From assembly GCA_041658955.1 (NCBI GenBank), contig JBAZZE010000020.1, positions 1-17,072 on the forward strand: a stretch of 17,072 nucleotides of DNA, written 5' to 3'. Shown piece by piece: positions 6,936 to 13,287 of the stretch. This DNA comes from UBA2283 sp041658955. GTDB lineage: Bacteria > Patescibacteriota > Microgenomatia > UBA12405. How positions within the stretch are numbered: the stretch's first letter is position 1; the number at the start of each line of letters is the position of its first letter. The notes below the pieces were generated by a model, which was not told the DNA's origin, searched no databases, and worked only from the letters and a program-made list of their open reading frames with translations. The position numbers and the translations under genes were made by a program.

Positions 6936-7445
6936 TTGCCAACACTAATTTATGCTTTTAGTAACCAATGGGCTACTAATATTTCCCGTAGAACACTCAC
7001 TGAACTTCAAAAACTGTTACCTAGCCCGAATATTATTTTTCTTCCGATTTTTTTTCACCCCAAGTCTTTTTTTAAAAAATATATTGAACACAATCAATAC
7101 TCACTCATCATCGGTTTAGGGGATTTCTTTGGTAAAACCGACAGAATTCGTCTCGAAACAGTCGCCCACAACGTTTATGGTGAAGAGTCGATTTATCCAT
7201 TTTCACCAATAAACCTTGAGCTTTCACTGCCTCCACTTGATAATCTTGATACTCATATCTTTAGTGTTGGCGAACACATGGGCAAATACAATTGCAATTG
7301 GATGGCTTATTCAACCGAGCTTCACATCCAGCAACATTCTCCCGATACTCGACAACTTTTCTTTCATCTTCCCAAAAGTCAAAATGCCACTATTTTGGCG
7401 CAACAGATAGTCACCATGCTCAAAAACAATGAAATTTCCCTCTAA
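6936..7445 (+). CDS. Pyroglutamyl peptidase (C15)-like protein
   Basis: A 169-residue protein resembling pyrrolidone-carboxylate peptidases, cysteine enzymes that remove N-terminal pyroglutamate. The three catalytic positions can be placed: Glu74 in RLETVAHN (family ERxAxN), Cys120 in GKYNCNWMAY (family G-x-VCN) and His144 in FFHLP (family FxHxP). The Cys-His spacing of 24 equals that of classical enzymes. The usual N-terminal GFEPFGG motif is absent (YAFSNQWATN), and the Glu-Cys spacing is shorter (46 against about 63), so substrate choice may differ. The only plausible start is TTG 6936, 2 bases after the SpoIID gene's stop, which implies one operon. Alternative: a non-peptidase relative of the same fold. 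Confidence 0.6.
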   Translation: MPTLIYAFSNQWATNISRRTLTELQKLLPSPNIIFLPIFFHPKSFFKKYIEHNQYSLIIGLGDFFGKTDRIRLETVAHNVYGEESIYPFSPINLELSLPPLDNLDTHIFSVGEHMGKYNCNWMAYSTELHIQQHSPDTRQLFFHLPKSQNATILAQQIVTMLKNNEISL

Positions 7446-7447
7446 TT

Positions 7448-7456
7448 TGTTATAAT
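7448..7456 (+). promoter_or_regulatory. Extended -10 promoter of the PH-domain gene
   Basis: TGTTATAAT combines the TGn extension with a perfect TATAAT (7451-7456) ending 5 bases before ATG 7462. The transcript should start at the ATG or within a base or two of it. The TG and upstream bases overlap the stop-codon region of the preceding gene. Confidence 0.7.
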
Positions 7457-7461
7457 TCGCT

Positions 7462-8205
7462 ATGCCTCGAGTTTCTGATGTTGATACAATTGCCCCAGAC
7501 GACCAAATAACTTCCACGCCTACACCAAATCCGGTAAGAAAGTCTATTGCCTTAAAAAAGGAAAAGAAAGTAGCTAAGACCCCAGATGTGGTTCCTACTT
7601 TGCCAGTTACTCCAAATACAAATCCTTTAGTTGAAAGTGTCTACAAAATTTTGGGTCATACTACCCACCCACTTTCTTCTCTTCTCATTCACCCTCACGT
7701 TTTTGACTTTCAGGAAAGAGATGATGATGAGGTAGTTCTATTGGTTGCCAGACAGCATTGGTTCACCAATGTCCGTTGGGTGCTCATTTCCCTGTTTATG
7801 GTTTTTGTTCCTTCGCTTTTTCGTTTTGTTCCAACCTTACTGAACATCCCCGCTGCCTACATGTTTGTCGGCTACCTTTTTTGGTACCTGATTACTTTTG
7901 CCTATGCATTCGAAAGTTTTCTTTCTTGGTATTTTAATGTTTATATTATTACTTCCAAACGAGTTATTGATATAGATTTCAATAACCTTCTGACCAAAAA
8001 ATATTCCGAAGCCACTATTGATGCTATTCAGGATGTTACCTCAGCTGTAATTGGTGCCATTCCTACGGTTTTTAATTATGGTAATGTCCTTATCCAAACT
8101 GCTGCTGAAGTAAACGAACTCGAATTTGGACGAGTTGCTAATCCTGAAAAAATTATCAAAGTACTTCAAGAAATTAGAGACCAATACAAAGGAGGCAAAA
8201 TCTAA
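7462..8205 (+). CDS. Membrane protein with bacterial PH-like domain
   Basis: A 247-residue protein with a proline- and lysine-rich cytoplasmic tail (1-60), two membrane helices (about 106-124 and 130-152), and a C-terminal bacterial pleckstrin-like (bPH2/DUF304) domain. The domain begins YFNVYIITSKRVIDID and continues through the characteristic I-x-D-V motif (AIQDVTSAV) and GNVLIQTA. Such proteins have no established enzymatic activity; they probably organise membrane-associated complexes. The start codon lies 5 bases after TATAAT and has no Shine-Dalgarno. It overlaps the next gene by one base (TAATG), implying a two-gene operon. Confidence 0.75.
   Translation: MPRVSDVDTIAPDDQITSTPTPNPVRKSIALKKEKKVAKTPDVVPTLPVTPNTNPLVESVYKILGHTTHPLSSLLIHPHVFDFQERDDDEVVLLVARQHWFTNVRWVLISLFMVFVPSLFRFVPTLLNIPAAYMFVGYLFWYLITFAYAFESFLSWYFNVYIITSKRVIDIDFNNLLTKKYSEATIDAIQDVTSAVIGAIPTVFNYGNVLIQTAAEVNELEFGRVANPEKIIKVLQEIRDQYKGGKI
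8188..8195 (+). promoter_or_regulatory. Strong Shine-Dalgarno for the 72-residue membrane protein
   Basis: AAAGGAGG lies 9 bases before ATG 8205, inside the end of the PH-domain gene. It fully complements the CCTCCTTT at the 16S 3' end. It is the only strong Shine-Dalgarno I found, and it serves a downstream gene of an operon. Confidence 0.8.
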
Positions 8206-8423
8206 TGTTTCCCCAAATCAACACCTACATGCTCCTAGTTCAAAAATTTTCTTTTGTACTTGGCTCTATTCTCTATCTTCTATTTGCTTTTATTGTGGTC
8301 AAACAAACCACCATGATGAGTAAACACGTCAATGATAAATTTAATACCATCCTCATAACCTTCGCTTATCTCCATGTCGCTTTTTCAATATTCCTAGTTT
8401 TCCTAACTTTGGTAATACTCTAG
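8205..8423 (+). CDS. Small two-helix membrane protein, unknown function
   Basis: A 72-residue protein with two hydrophobic helices (about 10-33 and 48-70) separated by a polar loop containing KQTTMMSKHVNDKFN. No family is recognised with certainty; small two-helix proteins of this kind are common in CPR genomes. Its ATG shares a base with the TAA of the PH-domain gene and has a strong Shine-Dalgarno, so translational coupling is likely and the two products may work together in the membrane. Confidence 0.65.
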   Translation: MFPQINTYMLLVQKFSFVLGSILYLLFAFIVVKQTTMMSKHVNDKFNTILITFAYLHVAFSIFLVFLTLVIL

Positions 8424-8466
8424 ATTTTTGTTTCTTTCCTTCTTCGACATTTCAGGTGTAAAACAT

Positions 8467-8472
8467 TATACT
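8467..8472 (+). promoter_or_regulatory. -10 box of the PP2C-like gene
   Basis: TATACT (5/6 match) ends 6 bases before ATG 8479, again predicting a leaderless or nearly leaderless message. It lies in a 55-base gap that holds nothing else recognisable. Confidence 0.55.
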
Positions 8473-8478
8473 TAATTA

Positions 8479-10359
8479 ATGCACTTCATATGTCGATCTT
8501 TCTTGGGCCATACCGAAGAAAACTCATGGTCACAATATTGGGAGAACGAACCGGATGACCATCAACTCGTTTTGGAAAAAGGACACTTGTTTGCTTTGGT
8601 AAATATTATCTCCGATCAGGATAGCTCGACTAGTGACCTAGGGCATCGACTGATTGATGAGATTAATAGTCAATATTTTTCACAAAAAGACACTCCGATT
8701 CCAGTTTCTCTAAAAAGTACCGTCGAATCAGTTGTAGCTAGCACTCAAAATGAATTAGTCGATATTTCCCTAACTGTCGCTATAGTTCATCAGTCGCATC
8801 TTTATATAGCCATGTACAACTCTGGTTATGGGTTTTTAGTTAGAGGTAAAAATATTTCCAAAATAATTGTCGGAGAAACAGGTGAAGTTTCTCTGATTTC
8901 TGGGAAAGTCGAGACGAATGACCTTCTTTTTTTATGCACTTCTGGACTTTATGAAAACTTAACTTTAGAAAAACTAAAGTCATTTTTAGCCTTCCCCACT
9001 ATTCAGGAAATAGAAGAAAGTTTTCTCTCGGCTCTATATACACTTTCATCACAACCAACTCTCGCCGGGCTACTAGTAGGAATTTATGATGATAATCAGC
9101 ACCTACCGATAATGATGGAAACACCAGCTGTCACATCAGCTGACACAAGTCCTATCGAAGAAACAGTCGAGATTGATGAACCCCAATCAGAATCAACCTC
9201 TTCTGAAGAAGTCTCTCCCCAAGGCCAACCTTCGGTCTATATTACTTCTCATGACTCTTCTGGTATCAAAAAACGCCGTCGTCTAAATATTTTTATTGGT
9301 CTTATCATTTTAGTTGCCTTGTCAGTCAGTATTTTCTTTGGGTCAAAACGAAACCAAGAAACTCGGGTAGAGACTGAATATCAATCGTTAAAATCTCAGT
9401 ACCAGACTAAGTTGGACAACGCTAAAGTAGTCAAAAATATCAATCTTTCCGAGGCCCAAACCCTTGCCAAAAATGCCAAGGAAATTGCTTCCAAAATGCG
9501 AGAACTAAAAATCCATGACGAAGAGGTGACTAAGCTTATTGCTTCAACTGACGAAATTCTCTCTCAAACTGGTTCTGCTGACAGCTATCAACCACAACAT
9601 TTTTACGACACAACTCTGATCAACTCATCCGCCTCCTATTCCCAAATAATTATTCAAAAAAATAATCTATTTCTCCTCGACAAATCAAATGGTCATGTTG
9701 ACAAGCTAGACACTTCAACTAAGAGCCAACAAAAAATCGTCTACAATGATGCTCTCAAAAACACCATAAGCTTCAGTGAAAACAACGGTCAATTATATTT
9801 TCTTGCCGATAAAAAGATCCAATCTTTTAATGGTGTCTCGCTTACGACAGTGCTTACCATTACTGATGGCGTTAAAGATTTTGATTGGGGTAAGATCGCC
9901 ATGTGGAACGGCAGTATCTATCTAATGGGTGGTTCTAATTCAACCACAAGCATTTGGAAGTACACCCCATCCGGAAGTGGTTTTGGCCCGGCCACCGAGT
10001 GGGTCAAGAAACCTCAGGAGTTCCCTTCTGGCGCATCTTCATTCGCAATTAATGGCCAAGTCTGGGTAATCACCAAAGGTGGTAATGTGGTTCCTTACAA
10101 TCGTGGTGAAAAAGGTGAATTTAAGTCCCAAATCGCTTCTAGTTTAACTAGCGCCGACAATCTAGTCACTGCTTTAAATTCTGAAATATTAGCTTTCACC
10201 GAAAAGGATAATTTGGTTTATGTTTATCGCAAAGACGGCTCCACTGCTTCGAGCTACAACTTTGGTGATCGTCATGTTCTTAGTATTGCCCTTGATTCTG
10301 CCACCAATCGACTTTTTGTTCTTTGTGGTGACAAGAAAATCTATCAAATAAATTTATAA
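8479..10359 (+). CDS. Degenerate PP2C-like / transmembrane / beta-propeller-like protein
   Basis: A 626-residue multidomain protein. Residues 1-205 follow the layout of a PP2C Ser/Thr phosphatase, but the metal-binding aspartates are replaced: the DG of VADGMGGH corresponds to VNIISDQDSS (41-50), the GDSR motif to YNSGYGF (113-119), and SDGL to TSGL (154-157). An acidic, Ser/Pro-rich linker (210-260) leads to KKRRR and one membrane helix (about 270-288), then a charged coiled-coil-like segment (293-360). Residues 375-626 contain repeated short strands such as NNLFLLDKS, NGQLYFLAD, NGSIYLMGG and NRLFVLCGD, as in a beta-propeller. Topology by the positive-inside rule puts the PP2C-like part in the cytoplasm and the propeller outside. 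It may be a binding or sensing protein rather than an enzyme. Confidence 0.65.
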   Translation: MHFICRSFLGHTEENSWSQYWENEPDDHQLVLEKGHLFALVNIISDQDSSTSDLGHRLIDEINSQYFSQKDTPIPVSLKSTVESVVASTQNELVDISLTVAIVHQSHLYIAMYNSGYGFLVRGKNISKIIVGETGEVSLISGKVETNDLLFLCTSGLYENLTLEKLKSFLAFPTIQEIEESFLSALYTLSSQPTLAGLLVGIYDDNQHLPIMMETPAVTSADTSPIEETVEIDEPQSESTSSEEVSPQGQPSVYITSHDSSGIKKRRRLNIFIGLIILVALSVSIFFGSKRNQETRVETEYQSLKSQYQTKLDNAKVVKNINLSEAQTLAKNAKEIASKMRELKIHDEEVTKLIASTDEILSQTGSADSYQPQHFYDTTLINSSASYSQIIIQKNNLFLLDKSNGHVDKLDTSTKSQQKIVYNDALKNTISFSENNGQLYFLADKKIQSFNGVSLTTVLTITDGVKDFDWGKIAMWNGSIYLMGGSNSTTSIWKYTPSGSGFGPATEWVKKPQEFPSGASSFAINGQVWVITKGGNVVPYNRGEKGEFKSQIASSLTSADNLVTALNSEILAFTEKDNLVYVYRKDGSTASSYNFGDRHVLSIALDSATNRLFVLCGDKKIYQINL

Positions 10360-10395
10360 CTCGGAGTTGATCAATAGGTATAGTGGTCTTTACGA

Positions 10396-10401
10396 TATAA
10401 T
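10396..10401 (+). promoter_or_regulatory. -10 box of smpB
   Basis: A perfect TATAAT ends 8 bases before the smpB ATG. With the usual 6-7 base distance to the start site, the message would carry a leader of zero to two bases. No Shine-Dalgarno is present and no -35 was convincing. Confidence 0.6.
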
Positions 10402-10409
10402 TCCCCTGT

Positions 10410-10823
10410 ATGCGATTTTTTAATCGAGATTCGCTTGACTACGAATTTAAAGATAAATTCGAAGCCGGTCTCGTTCTTACCGGATCAGATGCCAAATCAC
10501 TGCGCACTCAAGGTGTCCAGTTTAATGGATCAAAAATTGAAATAATTGACGGTATCCCGACTGTTTTTAACCTAACCATCGAACCCTACAAATTCGCTCA
10601 GTCTCAAGAAGTCGATAAAACCAAAGAACGTAAAATACTACTTTCTAGTAAAGAAATCGCCAAACTTCAGAGTCTTCGCAATCAAAAATATATGATCATA
10701 CCCATCAGTATTTTCCTCAAACACAATTGGTTCAAAATGGAAATTGGTGTCGGCAGAAAACTTCGAAAATACGAAAAGAAAGAAAAGATTAAGTCTAAAG
10801 ATTTTAAAAGGGAGCAGGCTTAG
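10410..10823 (+). CDS. smpB: SsrA-binding protein SmpB
   Basis: SmpB binds the tRNA-like domain of tmRNA and delivers it to ribosomes stalled on broken mRNA. The 137-residue product has the diagnostic N-terminal block YEFKDKFEAGLVLTGSDAKSLR (10-31), IEPYKFAQ at the fold's core, RKILLSSKEIAKLQ (75-88) and the terminal basic block KLRKYEKKEKIKSKDFKRE. The tail after this block is about 8 residues shorter than in E. coli, though short SmpB proteins occur elsewhere. Its RNA partner ssrA lies about 330 bases away on the opposite strand with one small gene between them, which supports the call. Confidence 0.95.
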   Translation: MRFFNRDSLDYEFKDKFEAGLVLTGSDAKSLRTQGVQFNGSKIEIIDGIPTVFNLTIEPYKFAQSQEVDKTKERKILLSSKEIAKLQSLRNQKYMIIPISIFLKHNWFKMEIGVGRKLRKYEKKEKIKSKDFKREQA

Positions 10824-10832
10824 TTAACCGCT

Positions 10833-11096
10833 CTACTTTTTTGGTTTGGTAAGATTCTCAAACATAGCTAGTCTATCTAAGTTGAATTGCACCGTAGATT
10901 GCCCACTTGAAAGACTACTTCTCACAACTATGGGTGAAAAGTCATCACCGTAAGTAACTGTCACCATTCCAGTATCTAAAGCTTCCTTAATATTGATTCT
11001 CGGTGACTGTTTATCCCCGAATGCCCCGGAATCTATCATCGCCTTCAATTGTTCTTTCGAAACAGTTATTTGTGGCACAGGACTATAAGATATCAA
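10833..11096 (-). CDS. Small hypothetical protein between smpB and ssrA
   Basis: An 87-residue frame with no recognised family. The sequence is protein-like: a short N-terminal strand (PQITVSKEQL), an amphipathic helix (KAMIDSGAFGD), a beta-rich middle (GMVTVTYGDDFSPIVVRSS) and a basic end (NLTKPKK). No membrane segment or signal peptide is present. The start is TTG 11096; the next candidate is an ATG at residue 20. It lies downstream of the ssrA terminator on the same strand and ends 9 bases from the smpB stop. Whether it takes part in trans-translation is unknown. Confidence 0.5.
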   Translation of the reverse strand: MISYSPVPQITVSKEQLKAMIDSGAFGDKQSPRINIKEALDTGMVTVTYGDDFSPIVVRSSLSSGQSTVQFNLDRLAMFENLTKPKK

Positions 11097-11118
11097 ATAT
11101 ATTTTTGTTTACAACCAC

Positions 11119-11143
11119 AAAAAATCCGCCAAAAGCGGATTTT
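11119..11143 (-). terminator. Intrinsic terminator of ssrA
   Basis: On the minus strand AAAATCCGC, the loop TTTTG and GCGGATTTT form a 9-bp stem that runs into six T residues. It begins 12 bases after the mature 3' end of tmRNA. Confidence 0.88.
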
Positions 11144-11154
11144 AAGTTTAATAG

Positions 11155-11582
11155 CGGAGATGCCAGGTATTGAACCCGGGTCCGAAAGCGGACGATAAAA
11201 AACTTCTACAAGCTTAGATTAGCCTTATCCTACACCTTTAACAACTAAAGCTAACGTAAAGTGTTAAAGTGTCGATTGGTGAGGGCATTACCCCTCGCTT
11301 AATCCCCATCAAAATCGAGATTGGTGGGTAAGCATTCTTGTTTAATTTACACCGACTAACCTCCTCAAGAATAGGGGATTAACCGATGGTCAGCTGGCTT
11401 ATGAAAGATAAGCTGGAGCAACTTTTGAAGTACTCAAACCGAAGCCTGAGAAATCAAGAGCTAGATTGACACCGAAAGTTTTAGCTTTGGCATGTTATTT
11501 TTGACCCTGTTTAACGACTCAATGGATCAAAGTCGGCTTGCAGTTTTTTAAGGTACTCACTCCGTCGATGCAGTACATCTCC
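11155..11582 (-). ncRNA. ssrA: tmRNA
   Basis: Transfer-messenger RNA, which rescues stalled ribosomes with SmpB. On the minus strand the 5' end GGAGATG pairs with CATCTCC (acceptor stem, 11576-11582 with 11156-11162), followed by the D-arm signature GCATCGACGG. At the 3' end a T arm CCGGG-TTCAATA-CCTGG leads straight into the acceptor strand. Helix H2 is CTGCAAGC with GCTTGTAG, reinforced by TAAAAAA with TTTTTTA. PK1 is CGACT/AGTCG plus TTGATCC/GGGTCAA. A second pseudoknot has a 15-position stem and ATTCTTG/CAAGAAT, and further helices match PK3 and PK4. CCA is not encoded. Length is about 428 bases against 363 in E. coli. Position 3-70 is A-U and the encoded base 73 is G; tmRNAs normally carry G3.U70 and A73. 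Confidence 0.95.
11399..11491 (-). other. Probable tmRNA tag reading frame
   Basis: Nine bases after PK1, following AAATAACAT, the codon GCC (11491-11489) opens a 30-codon frame beginning AKAKTFGVNL and ending KVAPAYLS, with TAA at 11401-11399. The stop lies in a GCTTAT/ATAAGC hairpin just before the next pseudoknot, where helix 5 normally sits. A competing frame one base later (PKLKLSVSI, stop TAG) would leave about 85 unexplained bases before that pseudoknot. Neither ends in the usual LAA. Confidence 0.55.
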
Positions 11583-11601
11583 AAAGTTTTAGAACATCGA
11601 A

Positions 11602-11630
11602 ATTATACCAAAATTAGCGTATATTTTCAA
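11602..11630 (-). promoter_or_regulatory. Promoter of ssrA
   Basis: On the minus strand TTGAAA (11630-11625), a 17-base spacer and a perfect TATAAT (11607-11602) form the best promoter in the window. It overlaps the end of the HAD gene. Transcription should start about 12 bases before the mature tmRNA 5' end, which RNase P would then expose. Confidence 0.85.
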
Positions 11631-12156
11631 CTATTTCCTTCCAATTATGGAATTGCTCAATATTTTTAAGTTTTTTGTTCTTACGTCTGTCACCTAAGTA
11701 CCATAGTTTCATTTTGGGATAGCTTTTCGCTAACTGAATTAGAGTAGTCCAGTTATCATCTATATGAACTTCTGACCCAACTTTACCCACGTTTAAAACT
11801 TTGCTATCCGCCGAACCAATATAAGTATTATTAAAATAAAATTTGTCGTAAAGATCAAAATAATTCCATTTTTTAACCCAGTTCATTGTCGTTGCTCTCA
11901 AGTAACTTTTTCGGCTAGTTAGCATCACCACCTCATAACCTTTAGCTCTTAACTTTTTTAGCCCCTCATCACTATCAGGTACTGGTTGTCTCCAATTTTG
12001 GTTGATCTTCGTCCAAATTAAGTCCAGAACATCAGCGATTTTACTAATCAACTTACGCTTTTTTTGACCCTTTTTTCCCTGATCAACAAAATCTCGATGA
12101 AAAATTTTTTGAATAATTACCCCATCAAAATCAACCGACACAATTCTTTGTTTCAT
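11614..12156 (-). CDS. HAD-superfamily hydrolase
   Basis: A 180-residue HAD-fold phosphohydrolase. Motif I VDFDGVI has the nucleophile Asp9 and acid/base Asp11. Motif II is MLTSR with Thr80. A lysine at 119 can serve as motif III, and motif IV is HIDDN (Asp133, Asp134). The basic helical segment between motifs I and II (26-50) is a small cap. The layout resembles small 5'-nucleotidase or phosphatase members, but the substrate cannot be inferred. The ATG lies 19 bases from the divergent YdjM-like gene. A TAGAAT -10 box (12172-12167) ends 10 bases before it, so the two genes share overlapping promoters. The ssrA promoter is embedded in its 3' end. Confidence 0.8.
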   Translation of the reverse strand: MKQRIVSVDFDGVIIQKIFHRDFVDQGKKGQKKRKLISKIADVLDLIWTKINQNWRQPVPDSDEGLKKLRAKGYEVVMLTSRKSYLRATTMNWVKKWNYFDLYDKFYFNNTYIGSADSKVLNVGKVGSEVHIDDNWTTLIQLAKSYPKMKLWYLGDRRKNKKLKNIEQFHNWKEIVENIR

Positions 12157-12160
12157 AGAC

Positions 12161-12172
12161 TGTATAATTCTA
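12161..12172. promoter_or_regulatory. Overlapping divergent -10 boxes, HAD and YdjM-like genes
   Basis: Plus strand TATAAT (12163-12168) ends 7 bases before ATG 12176. Minus strand TAGAAT (12172-12167) ends 10 bases before ATG 12156. The hexamers overlap by two base pairs in a gap of only 19 bases between start codons. Confidence 0.55.
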
Positions 12173-12175
12173 TCA

Positions 12176-12673
12176 ATGAAAAGGTCATTTCTGGTTCAGT
12201 TGATGGAAAATTACCATGAATATTTTCACTTGGGCTTTGGTCTTGTGAGTTTATTAGTAACTTATCTCATTTTCCCAAGTTCTGGTATTGTTCTTATGTT
12301 TTTTATAGCTGTTTTGGCCAGTTTTCTACCCGATGCTGATCACCTCTTTTTTATTTTTCTTTACGGCCGAAACACCGAATATGCCACCCAGGTTAGATTA
12401 AACTTGTTTAAGTATGGTCTACCAAAAGCCATTTACTATGTTCGTCAAAATCACAAAAAAAATAACTTTATTCTTTCTCACAACATTCTCACCCCCTTAC
12501 TTTCCTTGGCTCTCTTTTTCTATTATGTTAATCATAGCTCTGCCTACTTTGCCGTTTTTTGGCTTTCCTTCACCGCTCACTTTATTTTCGATATTATCGA
12601 AGACTATCTAGCCCTTGGTGGTCTCAATCCAAACTGGTTTCTCCGTTTTAGTAGTAAACTAAGGCAAAGTTAA
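12176..12673 (+). CDS. YdjM/DUF457-like membrane-bound metal-dependent hydrolase
   Basis: A 165-residue integral membrane protein with about four hydrophobic helices. Candidate metal ligands match the YdjM-like layout: His18 in the first segment, Asp53, Asp55 and His56 in LPDADHL, His102 in SHNILTP, and His135 with Asp139 in AHFIFDI. The family is predicted to be a membrane phosphoesterase related to phospholipase C-like folds, but its substrate is not established. The PgsA-like gene starts 5 bases downstream, so the pair is probably one operon and a lipid substrate is plausible. The first ATG is supported by the TATAAT ending 7 bases before it. Confidence 0.72.
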   Translation: MKRSFLVQLMENYHEYFHLGFGLVSLLVTYLIFPSSGIVLMFFIAVLASFLPDADHLFFIFLYGRNTEYATQVRLNLFKYGLPKAIYYVRQNHKKNNFILSHNILTPLLSLALFFYYVNHSSAYFAVFWLSFTAHFIFDIIEDYLALGGLNPNWFLRFSSKLRQS

Positions 12674-12678
12674 ATTCT

Positions 12679-13287
12679 ATGAATATACCCAACGCTATTT
12701 CACTTTTCCGAATATTATCTATTCTGCCCGTCGCCATTCTTGTATCTGTAAATACATTAACCAGTCTTTATCTTGCCCTAGCAATTATCGTTATTTCCTA
12801 TCTTTCCGATGGTATTGATGGTTATATTGCTCGAACATATCATCAAGAAACTACTCTGGGCTCAATTTTGGATATTCTAGGTGATCGAACTTTGGAGATT
12901 GGCTTATGGCTAATTTTTGCCAGTGTCGGTATTGTTCCTTCTGTTGTTGGAATAATCTTTATTATCAGAGGATCAATTACTGACACTATCCGCCAAATAA
13001 ATTTTGGTAAAAATAGTTCGACACCTTTTTCACTTTCCAGTTCAGCTTTTTCCAAAATAGTAGTCTCTTCCCGTTTTAGTCGTCTTCTTTATGGAGTAAT
13101 CAAATTTGCCACTTTCTGTTTTGCTATTTATGTTCTTATCAGCCGTTTAAATCAATCCATAAATTTTTCTACCAATCTTTATTATCTCCAAATAATGGTT
13201 TGGGTAACTACAATTTACAACCTCGTCCGGGGAATTCCGGTAATTGTCGAATCCTTTGATCTGCTCTCAAATAAGCGTCTTGTTTAG
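12679..13287 (+). CDS. CDP-alcohol phosphatidyltransferase, PgsA-like
   Basis: An integral membrane enzyme of 202 residues that transfers a phosphatidyl group from a CDP-activated lipid to an alcohol. The full catalytic signature is present: Asp44, Asp47-Gly48, Ala51-Arg52, Gly61, Asp65 and Asp69, with canonical spacing. The N-terminus MNIPNAISLFRI is typical of phosphatidylglycerophosphate synthases, so glycerol-3-phosphate is the likeliest acceptor, though other alcohols are possible. Five to six hydrophobic helices are visible. Its 3' end overlaps the convergent carS by 21 bases. CarS-type enzymes make CDP-activated lipids, so the two may be consecutive steps of one pathway. Confidence 0.9.
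   Translation: MNIPNAISLFRILSILPVAILVSVNTLTSLYLALAIIVISYLSDGIDGYIARTYHQETTLGSILDILGDRTLEIGLWLIFASVGIVPSVVGIIFIIRGSITDTIRQINFGKNSSTPFSLSSSAFSKIVVSSRFSRLLYGVIKFATFCFAIYVLISRLNQSINFSTNLYYLQIMVWVTTIYNLVRGIPVIVESFDLLSNKRLV

Noticed and set aside
12843..13055. 70-residue frame antisense to the CDP-alcohol phosphatidyltransferase gene
   Set aside because: It overlaps the catalytic motif codons of a secure gene and has no start signal.
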